Shown here in pieces: positions 21,040 through 29,708 of a stretch of DNA of 64,000 nucleotides; positions within the stretch are counted from its first letter, which is position 1; each line of letters starts with the position of its first letter. The notes under the pieces are model-generated. The model was not told the origin of the DNA, made no database searches, and worked only from the letters and a program-made list of their open reading frames with translations. A program made the translations under genes and the position numbers. Origin of the DNA: Hyphomicrobium_A sp963722495. Lineage in GTDB: Bacteria > Pseudomonadota > Alphaproteobacteria > Rhizobiales > Hyphomicrobiaceae. The stretch spans positions 1 through 64,000 of the forward strand of contig CAVRND010000007.1 of assembly GCA_963722495.1 (NCBI GenBank), given 5' to 3'.

Positions 21040-21582
21040 TCAACGAGGCGATTTTGACTGCGCCATCTCAGCGTCGATGCCGCCGATAAGATACTCGAGA
21101 TCAAACGGCGCGTCATGGCGCCGGCCGTTGATATAGAACGTGGGCGTTCCGTTCACGCCACTCTTGAGGCCGCCCATGAAATCGGCGCGGACCTTCGGCC
21201 TGAACGTGTTGTTCTCCAATGCTTCCGTTAGGCCCTGCGCGGGCAGGCGCAATCCCTCGGCGAGTTGGACGTAGAGCGACGGCCCAAGCGCATCCTGGTT
21301 CTCGTACAGGGCATCGTGCATTTCCCAGAAGCGCCCGTGCGCAGCGGCAAATTCCGCCGTCTCTGCGGCGTTTTCCGCCTCGGGATGGATCTGCGTCAGC
21401 GGAAAGTTGCGGAAGACGAAGCGCAGTCGCGCGCCGAAGTGCTTCTGCACCTGCTTGACGATGGGGTAGGCCATGCCGCAGGCGGGGCATTGGTAATCGC
21501 CGTATTCGACGAGCGTGACGAGCGCGTGCGCCCCGCCCTGGGCGTGATCGGCATCGGTGACCGGTATTTGCAAGGTGGACAT
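21040..21582 (-). CDS. DsbA-family thioredoxin-fold protein, probably cytoplasmic
   Basis: The protein has 180 residues from the ATG at 21582, which has GAGGAC 6 bp upstream; the longer frame to 21651 would overlap the previous gene. VTLVEYGDYQCPACGMAYP carries the C-P-A-C active site of a thioredoxin fold, and SGVNGTPTFYING supplies the cis-proline loop. No signal peptide is present, so it probably acts in the cytosol, like the DsbA-family members that follow peroxiredoxins or NhaA antiporters. It begins 10 bp after the peroxiredoxin gene, and the two probably form a small oxidative-stress operon. It converges on kdpE. Confidence 0.85.
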   Translation of the reverse strand: MSTLQIPVTDADHAQGGAHALVTLVEYGDYQCPACGMAYPIVKQVQKHFGARLRFVFRNFPLTQIHPEAENAAETAEFAAAHGRFWEMHDALYENQDALGPSLYVQLAEGLRLPAQGLTEALENNTFRPKVRADFMGGLKSGVNGTPTFYINGRRHDAPFDLEYLIGGIDAEMAQSKSPR

Positions 21583-21592
21583 GCGGGTGTCC

Positions 21593-22108
21593 TCAGCTGG
21601 GGAGCTTATCGAGCGCCTGAAGGATGCCGTCGGCGCCGGGATTGATCGCAACGGGCGAAAGATAGCTCCAGGAAATGATGCCGGCGCGGTCGATCACGAA
21701 GAGCGCGCGCTGGCAGAATCCGTCGCCCGCGCGGTAAGCGCCGTAGCGCCTGGCAACTTCGCCCTTCGGCTCGAAGTCGGCGAGCAGCGGAAAATGAATG
21801 TTGCGGCTGGCGGCGAAGGCTTCGTGGCACCACACGCCGTCGACCGAGATACCCAGCATCTCGGCGCCATACTTTTCGAACTCGGGAAGGACCTCATTGT
21901 AGAGGGCCATCTGGTCACCGCAAACCGGGCTCCAGTCGGCGGGGTAGAACGCCAGGATGACGGGCTTGCCGCTGAGCTCGCTCAGCGATAGCGACTGGTC
22001 CGGCGTGACGTTCAGTTTGAAATCGGGAGCTTTCGTGCCCGGCTGAAGCAGCGGGGTCTCTTTTTCGAGGCTCTGGCCAGACCCCGATAGAGTTTCAGCG
22101 CTTGCCAT
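21593..22108 (-). CDS. Peroxiredoxin of the AhpC/TSA family
   Basis: The protein has 171 residues from the ATG at 22108, which has AAAGGAG 6 bp upstream; an upstream ATG at 22144 lacks such a site. The thioredoxin-fold core includes APDFKLN, then VILAFYPADWSPVCGDQ with the peroxidatic Cys, and VDGVWCHEAFAASRNIHFPLL. The DWSPVCGDQ form resembles the AhpE/one-Cys type or an atypical two-Cys type. A second Cys in GVWCHE could be the resolving residue. It reduces peroxides using thiols, and the adjacent DsbA-like protein may be its partner or simply co-induced. Location is cytoplasmic. Confidence 0.88.
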   Translation of the reverse strand: MASAETLSGSGQSLEKETPLLQPGTKAPDFKLNVTPDQSLSLSELSGKPVILAFYPADWSPVCGDQMALYNEVLPEFEKYGAEMLGISVDGVWCHEAFAASRNIHFPLLADFEPKGEVARRYGAYRAGDGFCQRALFVIDRAGIISWSYLSPVAINPGADGILQALDKLPS

Positions 22109-22198
22109 CGAAGGCTCCTTTGAGCGGTGGTGCCGCCGGCTCAACTTGCGAACGACGCCGGCATCGCATCACGGGAACTGTCAATTTTGTCTTTCGAA

Positions 22199-22215
22199 CT
22201 CCAAGGAGATTGGAG
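22199..22215. promoter_or_regulatory. Short perfect inverted repeat between divergent genes
   Basis: CTCCAA and TTGGAG form a 6-bp perfect palindrome around GGAGA. It lies in the 252-bp gap between the divergent peroxiredoxin (start 22108) and hydrolase (start 22361) genes, so it could be an operator. Nothing identifies the binding protein, and a match this short may be chance. Confidence 0.25.
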
Positions 22216-22360
22216 CATACGCTGATCTCTTCGTCGTGGCGCATGCGGCCGTCTGCTGAACGCTCCTTCTGTTGCCGCGGGCGGCAGAGTGCGATAGCGA
22301 GTGTTCCCGTCATTCACTACCCATCCCATCAACACTCAAACAGACTGAGAGCGCTGATCC

Positions 22361-23209
22361 ATGAAGCTCGTGCGTTTTGGCAACCCAGGTGAAGAAAAAC
22401 CCGGCCTGATCGACAACAAGGGCGCCATCCGCGACCTCTCCGGCCACACGGGCGATTTCACGGGCGCCAAGCTGTCGCCCGCTTCTCTCGACCGGCTGCG
22501 CGCCATCGATCCAGCCAGCCTTCCGGTGGCACCCGCCGGAGTACGCCTGGGCGCGCCGGTTGCCGGCACGCGCAACTTCGTCGCCATCGGCCTCAACTAC
22601 GCCGACCACGCCAAGGAGACGGGACAGGAAATTCCCGCCGAGCCGATCCTTTTCAACAAGGCGCCAACCTGCATCTGCGGGCCCAACGACGACATCATGT
22701 ATCCGAAGAACTCCGACCGCATGGACTGGGAGGTGGAGATCGCCTTCGTCGTCGGTGCGCGTGCCCGCTACGTCGAAGAGAAGGACGCGATGGCGCACAT
22801 CGCCGGCTACTGCCTGTGCAACGACGTGTCGGAGCGCCGCTTCCAGGTGAAGCGCGCCGGACAATGGGTGAAGGGCAAGTCGGCCGAGACGTTCGGCCCG
22901 CTTGGTCCGTTCCTCGTGACGCCGGACGAGATCCCCGACGCACAGAACCTCGCCATGTCGCTCGACGTCAACGGCGAGCGCAAGCAGACCGGTTCGACGT
23001 CGACCATGATCTTCTCGATCCCGTTCCTGCTCGCCTACGTCACGCAATTCATGGTGCTGGAGCCGGGCGACGTCGTCACCACCGGCACGCCGCCGGGCGT
23101 CGGCTCGGCCAAGAAGCCGCCGGAATACCTCAAGGCGGGCGACGAGCTTGTCCTGCGCGTCGAGGGCCTCGGCGAGCAGCGCTCCAAGGTCGTCCCGTTC
23201 AAACTTTGA
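22361..23209 (+). CDS. Fumarylacetoacetate hydrolase (FAH) family protein
   Basis: The protein has 282 residues. The family core is clear: VAIGLNYADHAKETGQ, then FNKAPTCICGPNDDI, the metal ligands in MDWEVEIAFVVGA (two Glu) and CNDVSERRFQ, and GDVVTTGTPPGVG. FAH-family enzymes cleave or decarboxylate beta-keto acids in aromatic or sugar-acid breakdown and need Mg2+. This subtype with an N-terminal MKLVRFGNPGEEKPGL start resembles those annotated as 2,4-diketo-3-deoxy-sugar-acid or ureidoglycolate-type hydrolases, but the substrate cannot be called. It stands alone, without other pathway genes, and ends at a hairpin shared with the convergent gene. Confidence 0.85.
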   Translation: MKLVRFGNPGEEKPGLIDNKGAIRDLSGHTGDFTGAKLSPASLDRLRAIDPASLPVAPAGVRLGAPVAGTRNFVAIGLNYADHAKETGQEIPAEPILFNKAPTCICGPNDDIMYPKNSDRMDWEVEIAFVVGARARYVEEKDAMAHIAGYCLCNDVSERRFQVKRAGQWVKGKSAETFGPLGPFLVTPDEIPDAQNLAMSLDVNGERKQTGSTSTMIFSIPFLLAYVTQFMVLEPGDVVTTGTPPGVGSAKKPPEYLKAGDELVLRVEGLGEQRSKVVPFKL

Positions 23210-23223
23210 GGCCCATTGCGTTG

Positions 23224-23276
23224 CTGGGTGGCGTAGGACCGCTGCAGATTGTCGACTGCACCGGTCCTTCGCCCAG
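23224..23276. terminator. Hairpin between convergent genes
   Basis: GGACCG-C-TGCAG pairs with CTGCA-C-CGGTCC around an 8-nt loop, and outer bases CTGGG and CCCAG extend the stem. It fills the short gap between the stops of the FAH-family gene (plus) and the DUF1624 gene (minus). No T tract follows on either side, so it may act as a barrier or a weak bidirectional terminator. Confidence 0.5.
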
Positions 23277-23280
23277 GGTG

Positions 23281-24516
23281 CTAGAGATAGCTCAACCACC
23301 AGTCGCCGCGCGTTCGCTTGACGTGCGCAAACCAACGGCAGATTGGATAGAGCCCAACGACCACCACCAGCCAGACACCATAGACGACCGGTAAGCCGAA
23401 CCCCCAGCCGGCTGGTGTGGCTCCGGGCACGGTGCCGAACAGCCAAGAAGCGTCGCCAAGGACGGCCAATGCCACCGCGACGGCAAGCGCGTGGATAAGG
23501 AAGATGTGGGCCACGTAGTACAGCAGTGGCACTCGGCCGAATGTCGTGACCCATGCCGCCAGGCCGCCTCGCGCTCCCTCGAAGGCCGCAAGCAGAAGCA
23601 GGCCCGGCCCAAGCGTCATCATCAGGTAGAGCAGCGAGGGAGGATACTTCTCGACGTTGAGCATCGAGAGCGCGGTTGACAGCCCATCGTCCTGGACAAG
23701 CCAGCCGACTGGGTCGCCGTAGAGGTTGCTCAGTCTCAGCGCCAGGAAGCCAAAGGTAATTGCCGCTCCGAGGCCGAGGAAAATCCGAGCGCGAGCTGCG
23801 GGTTGGCGCCTGAACTCAGGCCCAAGCGCATAGCCCGCAGCCATGACGCCGATCCACGGAATGAGCGGGTAAAGGACGCCAATCTTTAGATCGGAAGAAA
23901 GCTCCACTAGGCCCCGCTCGTGCAGGATGTGCCAAAGCAACCCGGCCGAACCGAGGTCTGTGGCATGAATGCTATCAAGCAGGTTGTGCCCGGCGATCAT
24001 GCCGATCGCGATGACGATGATCGCGCCACGCGGCAGCCAGACCAGGCCAGCAAGTGCCACCATCGACGCGCCGATGGCCCAAATAACCTGCATGGCGAAG
24101 AAGTCGAAGCCGAACCCGAATGTCCACCCAAGCCGTACGAGCGTAAATTCGAGCACAATCAGCCAGAAGCCACGCGTGAGGAGAAAGCGGCTCACCTCGC
24201 CGGTGCTGTGTCCGCGCGTGCCGTGTAGATAGGCCGCGACGCCGGCGAGAAAGATGAAGATGGGTGCGCAGAAATGCGTGACCCACCGCGTGAGAAAAAG
24301 GGCAGGATCGGCTACATCGCGCGGATTGAAACCTCCCGCACCGAAAAAGTCGCGCGTGTGATCGAGCGCCATGATGATCATGACGAGGCCGCGCAACAGA
24401 TCGACCGAGTCGACACGTGCGCCCGCAACTCGATCCGCGAGCGGGCCGGTTGTAGTTGAGGTTACGACGCTGGCTGGCGACCAGGCATTTCTTTGGATGT
24501 TGACGTCGACGCTCAT
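23281..24516 (-). CDS. DUF1624 / heparan-alpha-glucosaminide N-acetyltransferase-like membrane protein
   Basis: The protein has 411 residues. The family signature is near residues 35-55: RVDSVDLLRGLVMIIMALDH, followed by THFCAPIFIFLAGVAAYLHG. Ten or so membrane spans are predicted by hydrophobicity. Members are multi-spanning acyltransferase-like proteins related to the lysosomal enzyme HGSNAT, and the bacterial forms have no firm role. AGAGGG lies about 7 bp upstream of the ATG at 24516. It is convergent with the FAH-family gene and follows the VWA gene on the same strand after a 151-bp gap. Confidence 0.82.
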   Translation of the reverse strand: MSVDVNIQRNAWSPASVVTSTTTGPLADRVAGARVDSVDLLRGLVMIIMALDHTRDFFGAGGFNPRDVADPALFLTRWVTHFCAPIFIFLAGVAAYLHGTRGHSTGEVSRFLLTRGFWLIVLEFTLVRLGWTFGFGFDFFAMQVIWAIGASMVALAGLVWLPRGAIIVIAIGMIAGHNLLDSIHATDLGSAGLLWHILHERGLVELSSDLKIGVLYPLIPWIGVMAAGYALGPEFRRQPAARARIFLGLGAAITFGFLALRLSNLYGDPVGWLVQDDGLSTALSMLNVEKYPPSLLYLMMTLGPGLLLLAAFEGARGGLAAWVTTFGRVPLLYYVAHIFLIHALAVAVALAVLGDASWLFGTVPGATPAGWGFGLPVVYGVWLVVVVGLYPICRWFAHVKRTRGDWWLSYL

Positions 24517-24667
24517 GCGACCCTCTTAGGCCAATGGAAGGGGCGACGTAGCGTCACGAGAACCCAGATGCTGTTCCCTCGGTAACAGATGGTGCACGCA
24601 GAAGCCCAAGGAAAGGCATCCTGGCGAATGGCGGGCCGGGCCGTAGCCCGGCACCGCCTGCCGCACG

Positions 24668-26029
24668 TCAATACGCCTGTTGGACCTTGGACTTGTGCTG
24701 GTCGGAGCGCATGGTCTTGCGCGTGCGCCCCCACGTGTCGCCGTCCAAGCTGTTGGCGGCTTCGCGGCTCTGCTTCTCCAGTTCGTTGAGCGCGCTGACC
24801 GAGGCTTGCGGCGCCGGCGATACGCCCGACGTGAACACGTCGCGCGACCGCTTGATGTAGTCGGCGTTCTCCTCCAGCACCTTGCGCGCGCCGGCAACAT
24901 CGCCGGCATCGCGAAGCTCCACGGCCTTCTCGCTTTTCTCCGTGGCGATCTGCTGCGTCACCTGGCTCATTACCGGCTTGTTGACGCTGTCCTCGGCCTC
25001 CTTGGCGTTGGCCGAGAAGCGCACGCTTGGCTTGGCCTCGACGTGCGCAGGCGAGCCGCCGTTGTCGATGTCGACGTAGGTCACGGATACGTCGGCGACG
25101 TCGACCGCGCCTTCGCTGCGCCCTTCCGGCGCCTGCAGCTCGACGACGACATAGCGCTCGTTGTCCGCCTGCAGCTGGTTGAGCTTCAGCGTGACCTTGT
25201 CGCCGTCGATGCTGCCGTCGCGCCCGAGAATGCGCATCGGCTTGAAGCCGAGCTTGCACTCGATGGTGATGGTGATGTCGCGCGCGGAGACGGACAGCGC
25301 ATCGCCGAACTCGCGGTCGAAGATTTCCGCCAGATCGCTGGGGCGCTCGACGAACACGTGGTTGCCGTCGCTGGCGGCGGCGAGCCGCTGCATCAGGTCC
25401 TCGTTGTAGTCGAGCCCAAGGCCGATGGTGCTGACCGTGATGCCCTTGGATGCGAGCTTGCGGCCGAGCTCGGCCAGCTCGCTCGGCGTCGATGGGCCGA
25501 CGTTGGCAAGGCCGTCCGACAATAGGATGACGCGATTGACGTTGTTGTCGGAGACGAACTTCTCGACCTGCTGTCCGCCCTCCTTGACGCCGGCATAAAG
25601 CGCGGTGGTACCATCAGCCTTGAGATCGTCGATGGCCTCGAGCAGCTTGTCGCGCGAGTTCCGCAGCGGCGCCGCCGGGCTGAGGATGTCGACGTCGTGA
25701 TTGTAGGCGATGAGCGCAACGGTGTCGTCGGACGACAGGCGCTTCAGCGCCACGCGCGCGCCTTCCTTGGCGGCGGCGATGCGGTCGCCCTGCATCGAGC
25801 CGGAGCGATCGATGACGATTGCCACATTGATCGGCGGGCGTTTATCGCGCTTGCCCGCGGCGAGGCTCTTGAGATTGAGACGGAGATAGACGCTGCCCGG
25901 CTTCGACGTTGACAGGACGGTCTGGCCGAGGTCGGCCTCGAGCTTCAATTCAGCGGCGTTGGCGGTGGCCGGTAATGCCAGAGGTGCGGCGAGTGTAGCG
26001 GCGAGCGCGACGGCCCGGATCATCGACAT
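24668..26029 (-). CDS. Secreted von Willebrand factor A domain protein
   Basis: The protein has 453 residues. An N-terminal signal peptide ends around TANA-AE (residue 25). The VWA domain follows with a complete metal-ion site: DRSGSM (D74, S76, S78), DGTTALYAG and LLSDGLANVG. After the VWA domain comes a beta-rich region and then a charged helical tail ending SKVQQAY. The family of secreted bacterial VWA proteins of this layout is annotated as VWA or Ca-activated chloride-channel-like, with roles in adhesion or protein binding at the envelope. It lies downstream of the 1074-residue membrane protein gene, but a strong terminator separates them. Confidence 0.85.
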   Translation of the reverse strand: MSMIRAVALAATLAAPLALPATANAAELKLEADLGQTVLSTSKPGSVYLRLNLKSLAAGKRDKRPPINVAIVIDRSGSMQGDRIAAAKEGARVALKRLSSDDTVALIAYNHDVDILSPAAPLRNSRDKLLEAIDDLKADGTTALYAGVKEGGQQVEKFVSDNNVNRVILLSDGLANVGPSTPSELAELGRKLASKGITVSTIGLGLDYNEDLMQRLAAASDGNHVFVERPSDLAEIFDREFGDALSVSARDITITIECKLGFKPMRILGRDGSIDGDKVTLKLNQLQADNERYVVVELQAPEGRSEGAVDVADVSVTYVDIDNGGSPAHVEAKPSVRFSANAKEAEDSVNKPVMSQVTQQIATEKSEKAVELRDAGDVAGARKVLEENADYIKRSRDVFTSGVSPAPQASVSALNELEKQSREAANSLDGDTWGRTRKTMRSDQHKSKVQQAY

Positions 26030-26127
26030 GGCAATAGCTCCTCATCTGCAATGTGGGAGCAACCTAATGCTCGGCCGCGGCGGAAGCGGGCTCGGCCGGT
26101 GTCGAAACGGCGTCGGAGCAATGGCCT

Positions 26128-26172
26128 AAAAAAGAGATCGCCCCACGTTGCCGGTGAGCAACGCGGGGCGAT
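26128..26172 (-). terminator. Rho-independent terminator of the 1074-residue protein gene
   Basis: ATCGCCCC and GGGGCGAT form a perfect 8-bp stem, continued by CGTTG and CAACG after one mismatch. On the minus strand it is followed within a few bases by six T residues (AAAAAA at 26128-26133 on the plus strand). It lies 29 bp past the stop at 26202. Confidence 0.9.
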
Positions 26173-26201
26173 GGTGAGCGAGCAGAGAAGTGATCGCGAA
26201 C

Positions 26202-29200
26202 CTAGTTCATCAGCTGGCGTCCGTTGTCGCCGGCGACGCGCGTCTCGGCGTGCTGCGCGGCGGTGAACCCCGCCACCAAGCGGCGCCAGGACGCTTCGTC
26301 TGCGCGCGCATTGCCGTGGAAGGCCAAGGCCAGGGCGCGAGAGATGTCGTACAGGGCTTGCTGCTCGTTCGACAGGCGGCCCGCACCGGCGTCCGCCTCG
26401 AGGTTGTCGACCAGATCGCGCAGCACCGATTCATACGGCCCGTTCGGCAGCAGCATCAAGACTGCCCAGTGCTGGTCAAGCTCCTGATAAGCATCGTCGA
26501 GCATCTGCTGGTCCCATGTCGCTTGCGGGCGCAGCTTGCCCTTCAGTGCCGTATACGCCTCGTCGAACGACAGTCGCGCATCGTCCTCCCGCTTGCGCAG
26601 CAGGGCATCGAGCGACGCATTGGAACGCCGCGCGCGGTTGAACGCCTCGTTGGCGGCGATGGCGGCAACGTGCGCGTTGCCGGAGACGCGCTCCCATGCG
26701 TCGGGCTTGATGTTGAGCGCCGCCAGCAACTGCGTGATGAACCCGCCACGGATCTCGGTCGTCGAGGGGTCGTCGGCGAGAGGCGTGGCCGAGTGTCCGA
26801 GCGCCAGCGTGGGCGGGTTCTGCGCCCTCAAAACTGGCGCTGCGGCCCTGCCGGCGGCAAGGCGCGGGCGGCCGTAGTCGGCCATCAGCGTGCGCGCACG
26901 GATGCGCGCCAGCGTCTTATAGAGATCGCGGTGGATGAAGAAGTAGCCGGCGTTCTTGCCCGCGCGCTGCACGCGCCCGAGCGTGGCACCGGCGTTGAGC
27001 GTAGAGCGCACGGTGCGTTTGTGCTCGTCGAGCACTTCGCCCAGGTTGATCTCGGCGGTGAAGCCACGATCCTCGTCGATCGGGTGCATGTAGTGCAGCA
27101 CGGTCTCGGCGTTCTGGTTGATGTCGGGCAGCAGCGCGACGCCGACGATCTTCTCCAGCTCGGCGAGATCGATGTTGGCCTTGTCGGCCTCGAACGACCG
27201 CTTGGCGACGATGGCCAGGAACTCGTACAGCTCGGCGCGCACCAGATAGCGACCGGCCGCCTCGTCATAGTCGACGGCACTGATGGTCGAGCCGGCGTTG
27301 AGCACGCCCAACACCTGCCGCTCGGTATGCTGGTCGAGCATTTCCGGGCGCACCTCGGCCATGAAGCCGGACGCATTGGTGATAGGTCGCATGGCGTTGA
27401 GCGTGGCGCGTGCGTTGTCGAGCGTATCGGGCAGCAGAGCATTCTCGATGATGGCTTCCAGCTGCGCCGAATTGCGGCCCTTGCTGCTCGGGACGTCGGC
27501 AAGCGGCGAACGCACCGCGTTGGCGCCAAATAGGCCCGTCATGAAGATCAGCGAGTCGATGCCGATGGCGATGGCGAGCGCCAGGTAGGCGAGGCGGTTG
27601 CCGTCCTGGAAGGCGTTGAGCGAGACGACGAAGCGGTGCGCCTTGTCGTCCCGGTTCATCTCGGCGTAGCTGATCTTGGCGCGCAGCTCATCCGTTTGCT
27701 GGCTCGGCAGGCCGCTGTCGGAGAGGCACTTCACGGCAAAACCGAACAGCGCATCGGTCGAGCGCTGGGCCGCGAGCTTGTCGCCGCCGACGCAGTTGGC
27801 ATTGAACGCCTTGGTGCCGCTCTGCAGCGTGAAAAGAGTCGCCGCCGCTTCGGTCGCTTGCTTGGGGTCGCAGTCGATGCCGGCAACCTTCGGCTTGGTC
27901 ACGTCGGCCGAGAACATGGCGCTGTAGAGTTGCGAGCAGCGCTGCTGCACCTCGGCAAGGCGCTCGGCGTCGGGATGCTGGCGGAACTCGGCGCGTGCCG
28001 TCTCGAAGGCTGGCAGCACGCGGCCCGGATCGACGCGCTGCTCGGCGTCCTGCCCGGCGAGGTTCTCCTGCGCCATGCGGATGCGCTGCCCGGCGGTCTC
28101 CTCCTCGCCCTTGTACTTGGCAAGCTCGCCGTCGATCGTCGCCAGCTCGCGCTTGATCTGCGAGATGCGCGTTTCGGCGGTATCGAGACGCTTCTTGGCA
28201 TCCTTCACGCGGTCGTCTTGGATCTTGAACGCCGCTTGCATCTTTCCGAGGTCAGCGGTGATCTGGCGATAGACTGGGCCGCGGCCCTCCTTCAGCGTGC
28301 CTTCGACGCCCTTGCTCTCGGCCATCGCCTCGACGCGCTTGGCGTCGATCGCCTTCGCGCGGCTGTCGAGCTCCGTCTTGGTCGCGGCGTAGTCGGCGGC
28401 GAGCGTTGCGCGATCGGACTCGAGGCGGGCGAGCTCATCGGTCATCGAGGTCTTCTTGCCGGCGATACCGGCTTGGCCGCTCTGCGCGGTCGTGATGCGC
28501 TCCTGCTGCTCCTTGATTCCGCGGTTGCGCGTCTCGATCTGGTCGTTGAAGTACTTTTCGATCTCGCCGGTCGAGCCCTGCGCCGCCGCCGCGAGCTTGT
28601 CGAGCTGGCCCTCGTAGGCGTGCCAGCCTTCGCTTTGGAACAACGAGGATGTTTGCGTCAGCTGCTGGTGGTCAATGGTCGCGCCAATATCGGCGATGAT
28701 GCCGGAGACCTGGTTGGTGGCGCGCAATTCCGATACGCGCTCGCGCTGCTCTTTCGGGAAGACGACGTTGAAGCGGCTGTCGAACGAGAAGAAGACGGAA
28801 GTTGCCATACAGGCGAGGAACATCACCCACAGCATCGAGTTCTTGACCATGATGCGCAGCGCCTGCGCATAGGGGGCGATGACGTCGGTGCGCGCGAAAG
28901 CGGTGAGCAGGCCGAGCACGCCGAATAGAAGCCCGGCGGCGATCAGCGTCTGGATCACGTAGTCGGTCTGGATGCCGTAGTTCCACTGATAGACGGCGAA
29001 CCCGGCGGCCAGCAGCGCAGCGCCAACGATGATCACCACGATGAGCGGAGCCGTCACGCGGGTGATGCCGGCGCGCGGCACGGTGCTCATGCCGGTGGCA
29101 AAGCTTTCACCGATCAGCCAAGCGACGATCAGCATCACGCCGTGGATGCCAAAGGTGAACATCAGCGACAGCACGGGCTCGCCGGTGAAGTTCGTCATGC

Positions 29201-29426
29201 CGTCCCAGGTAGTCCAGCCGCCGGCGAGGGAGAGCACGATGGCCGCCGTGCCGAGCATGGCGAGCTGCCAGTTGGTGAAGAAGACCTCCTCGATCGCCCG
29301 CCACAGGCGCGGCCCGACTTTAAACAGGGCAATCAGCGCGGCGATGACGACGACAGTGAGGAGAATGCTGCGGGCGTACGCAGCGGGGTTTGCCATCACG
29401 CCGTCGAGGGCTTGCTTAACGTCCAT
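26202..29426 (-). CDS. Large membrane and coiled-coil protein of unknown function with a duplicated domain
   Basis: The protein has 1074 residues and I do not recognise its family. The N-terminal 220 residues contain about five membrane spans (roughly 20-36, 55-70, 90-108, 127-148, 158-176, 198-215). A long charged helical region at 290-460 (QQERITTAQ, RISQIKRELATIDGELAKY) looks like a coiled coil. A domain with four Cys (497, 519, 545, 567) follows. Another membrane span is at 612-632. Two tandem repeats of about 88 residues occupy 654-742 and 755-842, followed by an alpha-helical tail. The layout suggests a large extracytoplasmic loop between spans and a cytoplasmic repeat region. The gene has its own terminator, and the downstream neighbour encodes a secreted VWA protein. 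Confidence 0.85.
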   Translation of the reverse strand: MDVKQALDGVMANPAAYARSILLTVVVIAALIALFKVGPRLWRAIEEVFFTNWQLAMLGTAAIVLSLAGGWTTWDGMTNFTGEPVLSLMFTFGIHGVMLIVAWLIGESFATGMSTVPRAGITRVTAPLIVVIIVGAALLAAGFAVYQWNYGIQTDYVIQTLIAAGLLFGVLGLLTAFARTDVIAPYAQALRIMVKNSMLWVMFLACMATSVFFSFDSRFNVVFPKEQRERVSELRATNQVSGIIADIGATIDHQQLTQTSSLFQSEGWHAYEGQLDKLAAAAQGSTGEIEKYFNDQIETRNRGIKEQQERITTAQSGQAGIAGKKTSMTDELARLESDRATLAADYAATKTELDSRAKAIDAKRVEAMAESKGVEGTLKEGRGPVYRQITADLGKMQAAFKIQDDRVKDAKKRLDTAETRISQIKRELATIDGELAKYKGEEETAGQRIRMAQENLAGQDAEQRVDPGRVLPAFETARAEFRQHPDAERLAEVQQRCSQLYSAMFSADVTKPKVAGIDCDPKQATEAAATLFTLQSGTKAFNANCVGGDKLAAQRSTDALFGFAVKCLSDSGLPSQQTDELRAKISYAEMNRDDKAHRFVVSLNAFQDGNRLAYLALAIAIGIDSLIFMTGLFGANAVRSPLADVPSSKGRNSAQLEAIIENALLPDTLDNARATLNAMRPITNASGFMAEVRPEMLDQHTERQVLGVLNAGSTISAVDYDEAAGRYLVRAELYEFLAIVAKRSFEADKANIDLAELEKIVGVALLPDINQNAETVLHYMHPIDEDRGFTAEINLGEVLDEHKRTVRSTLNAGATLGRVQRAGKNAGYFFIHRDLYKTLARIRARTLMADYGRPRLAAGRAAAPVLRAQNPPTLALGHSATPLADDPSTTEIRGGFITQLLAALNIKPDAWERVSGNAHVAAIAANEAFNRARRSNASLDALLRKREDDARLSFDEAYTALKGKLRPQATWDQQMLDDAYQELDQHWAVLMLLPNGPYESVLRDLVDNLEADAGAGRLSNEQQALYDISRALALAFHGNARADEASWRRLVAGFTAAQHAETRVAGDNGRQLMN
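26901..27467 (-). repeat. Tandem domain duplication inside the 1074-residue protein
   Basis: Two protein repeats line up over about 88 residues with a 101-residue period. Shared features: LLPD, then NA-x3-L-x2-M-x-PI, GF-x-AE, LD-x-H-x-R-x-V, LNAG-x-T and LY-x2-LA. Repeat 1 is residues 654-742 and repeat 2 is 755-842. The similarity is at protein level, and the DNA copies have diverged. Confidence 0.8.
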
Positions 29427-29558
29427 CTACGTTTCCCGCCTTGACCGGCCGATGCCGGATCCCGCACGCCGCCATAGCGGCTCAAAAATCACGCCACGAT
29501 GCACGATGACCACAGCTCCTGGCCACTTCGGGGCAGGATTGCGGCGATCCCATGCACG

Positions 29559-29582
29559 AGTGTGATGATCGAGAAATTCGCC
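29559..29582 (+). repeat. Solitary half-copy of palindromic repeat A
   Basis: AGTGTGATGATCGAGAAATT followed by CGCC is identical to the left arm of repeat A at 46109, but no right arm follows. It lies in the 282-bp gap between the thiolase-like gene and the 1074-residue protein gene, in which I see no gene. Confidence 0.75.
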
Positions 29583-29708
29583 ATCGGCAGTGGGCCGGGA
29601 CAAATCCAGCGCGCGCTCTCGGCAGAATTGGGTATAGATGAATTTAAATGCAAGCTTCAACGCGCCGGATGCGGGCGCGCCGATTGCTCAATCGATGAGC
29701 AGAAGCCG

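Noticed and set aside
27636..28928. 430-residue plus-strand ORF opposite the 1074-residue membrane protein
   Set aside because: The minus-strand frame has membrane spans, repeats and a terminator in the right place. The plus-strand product is a Leu/Arg/Gly-rich shadow.
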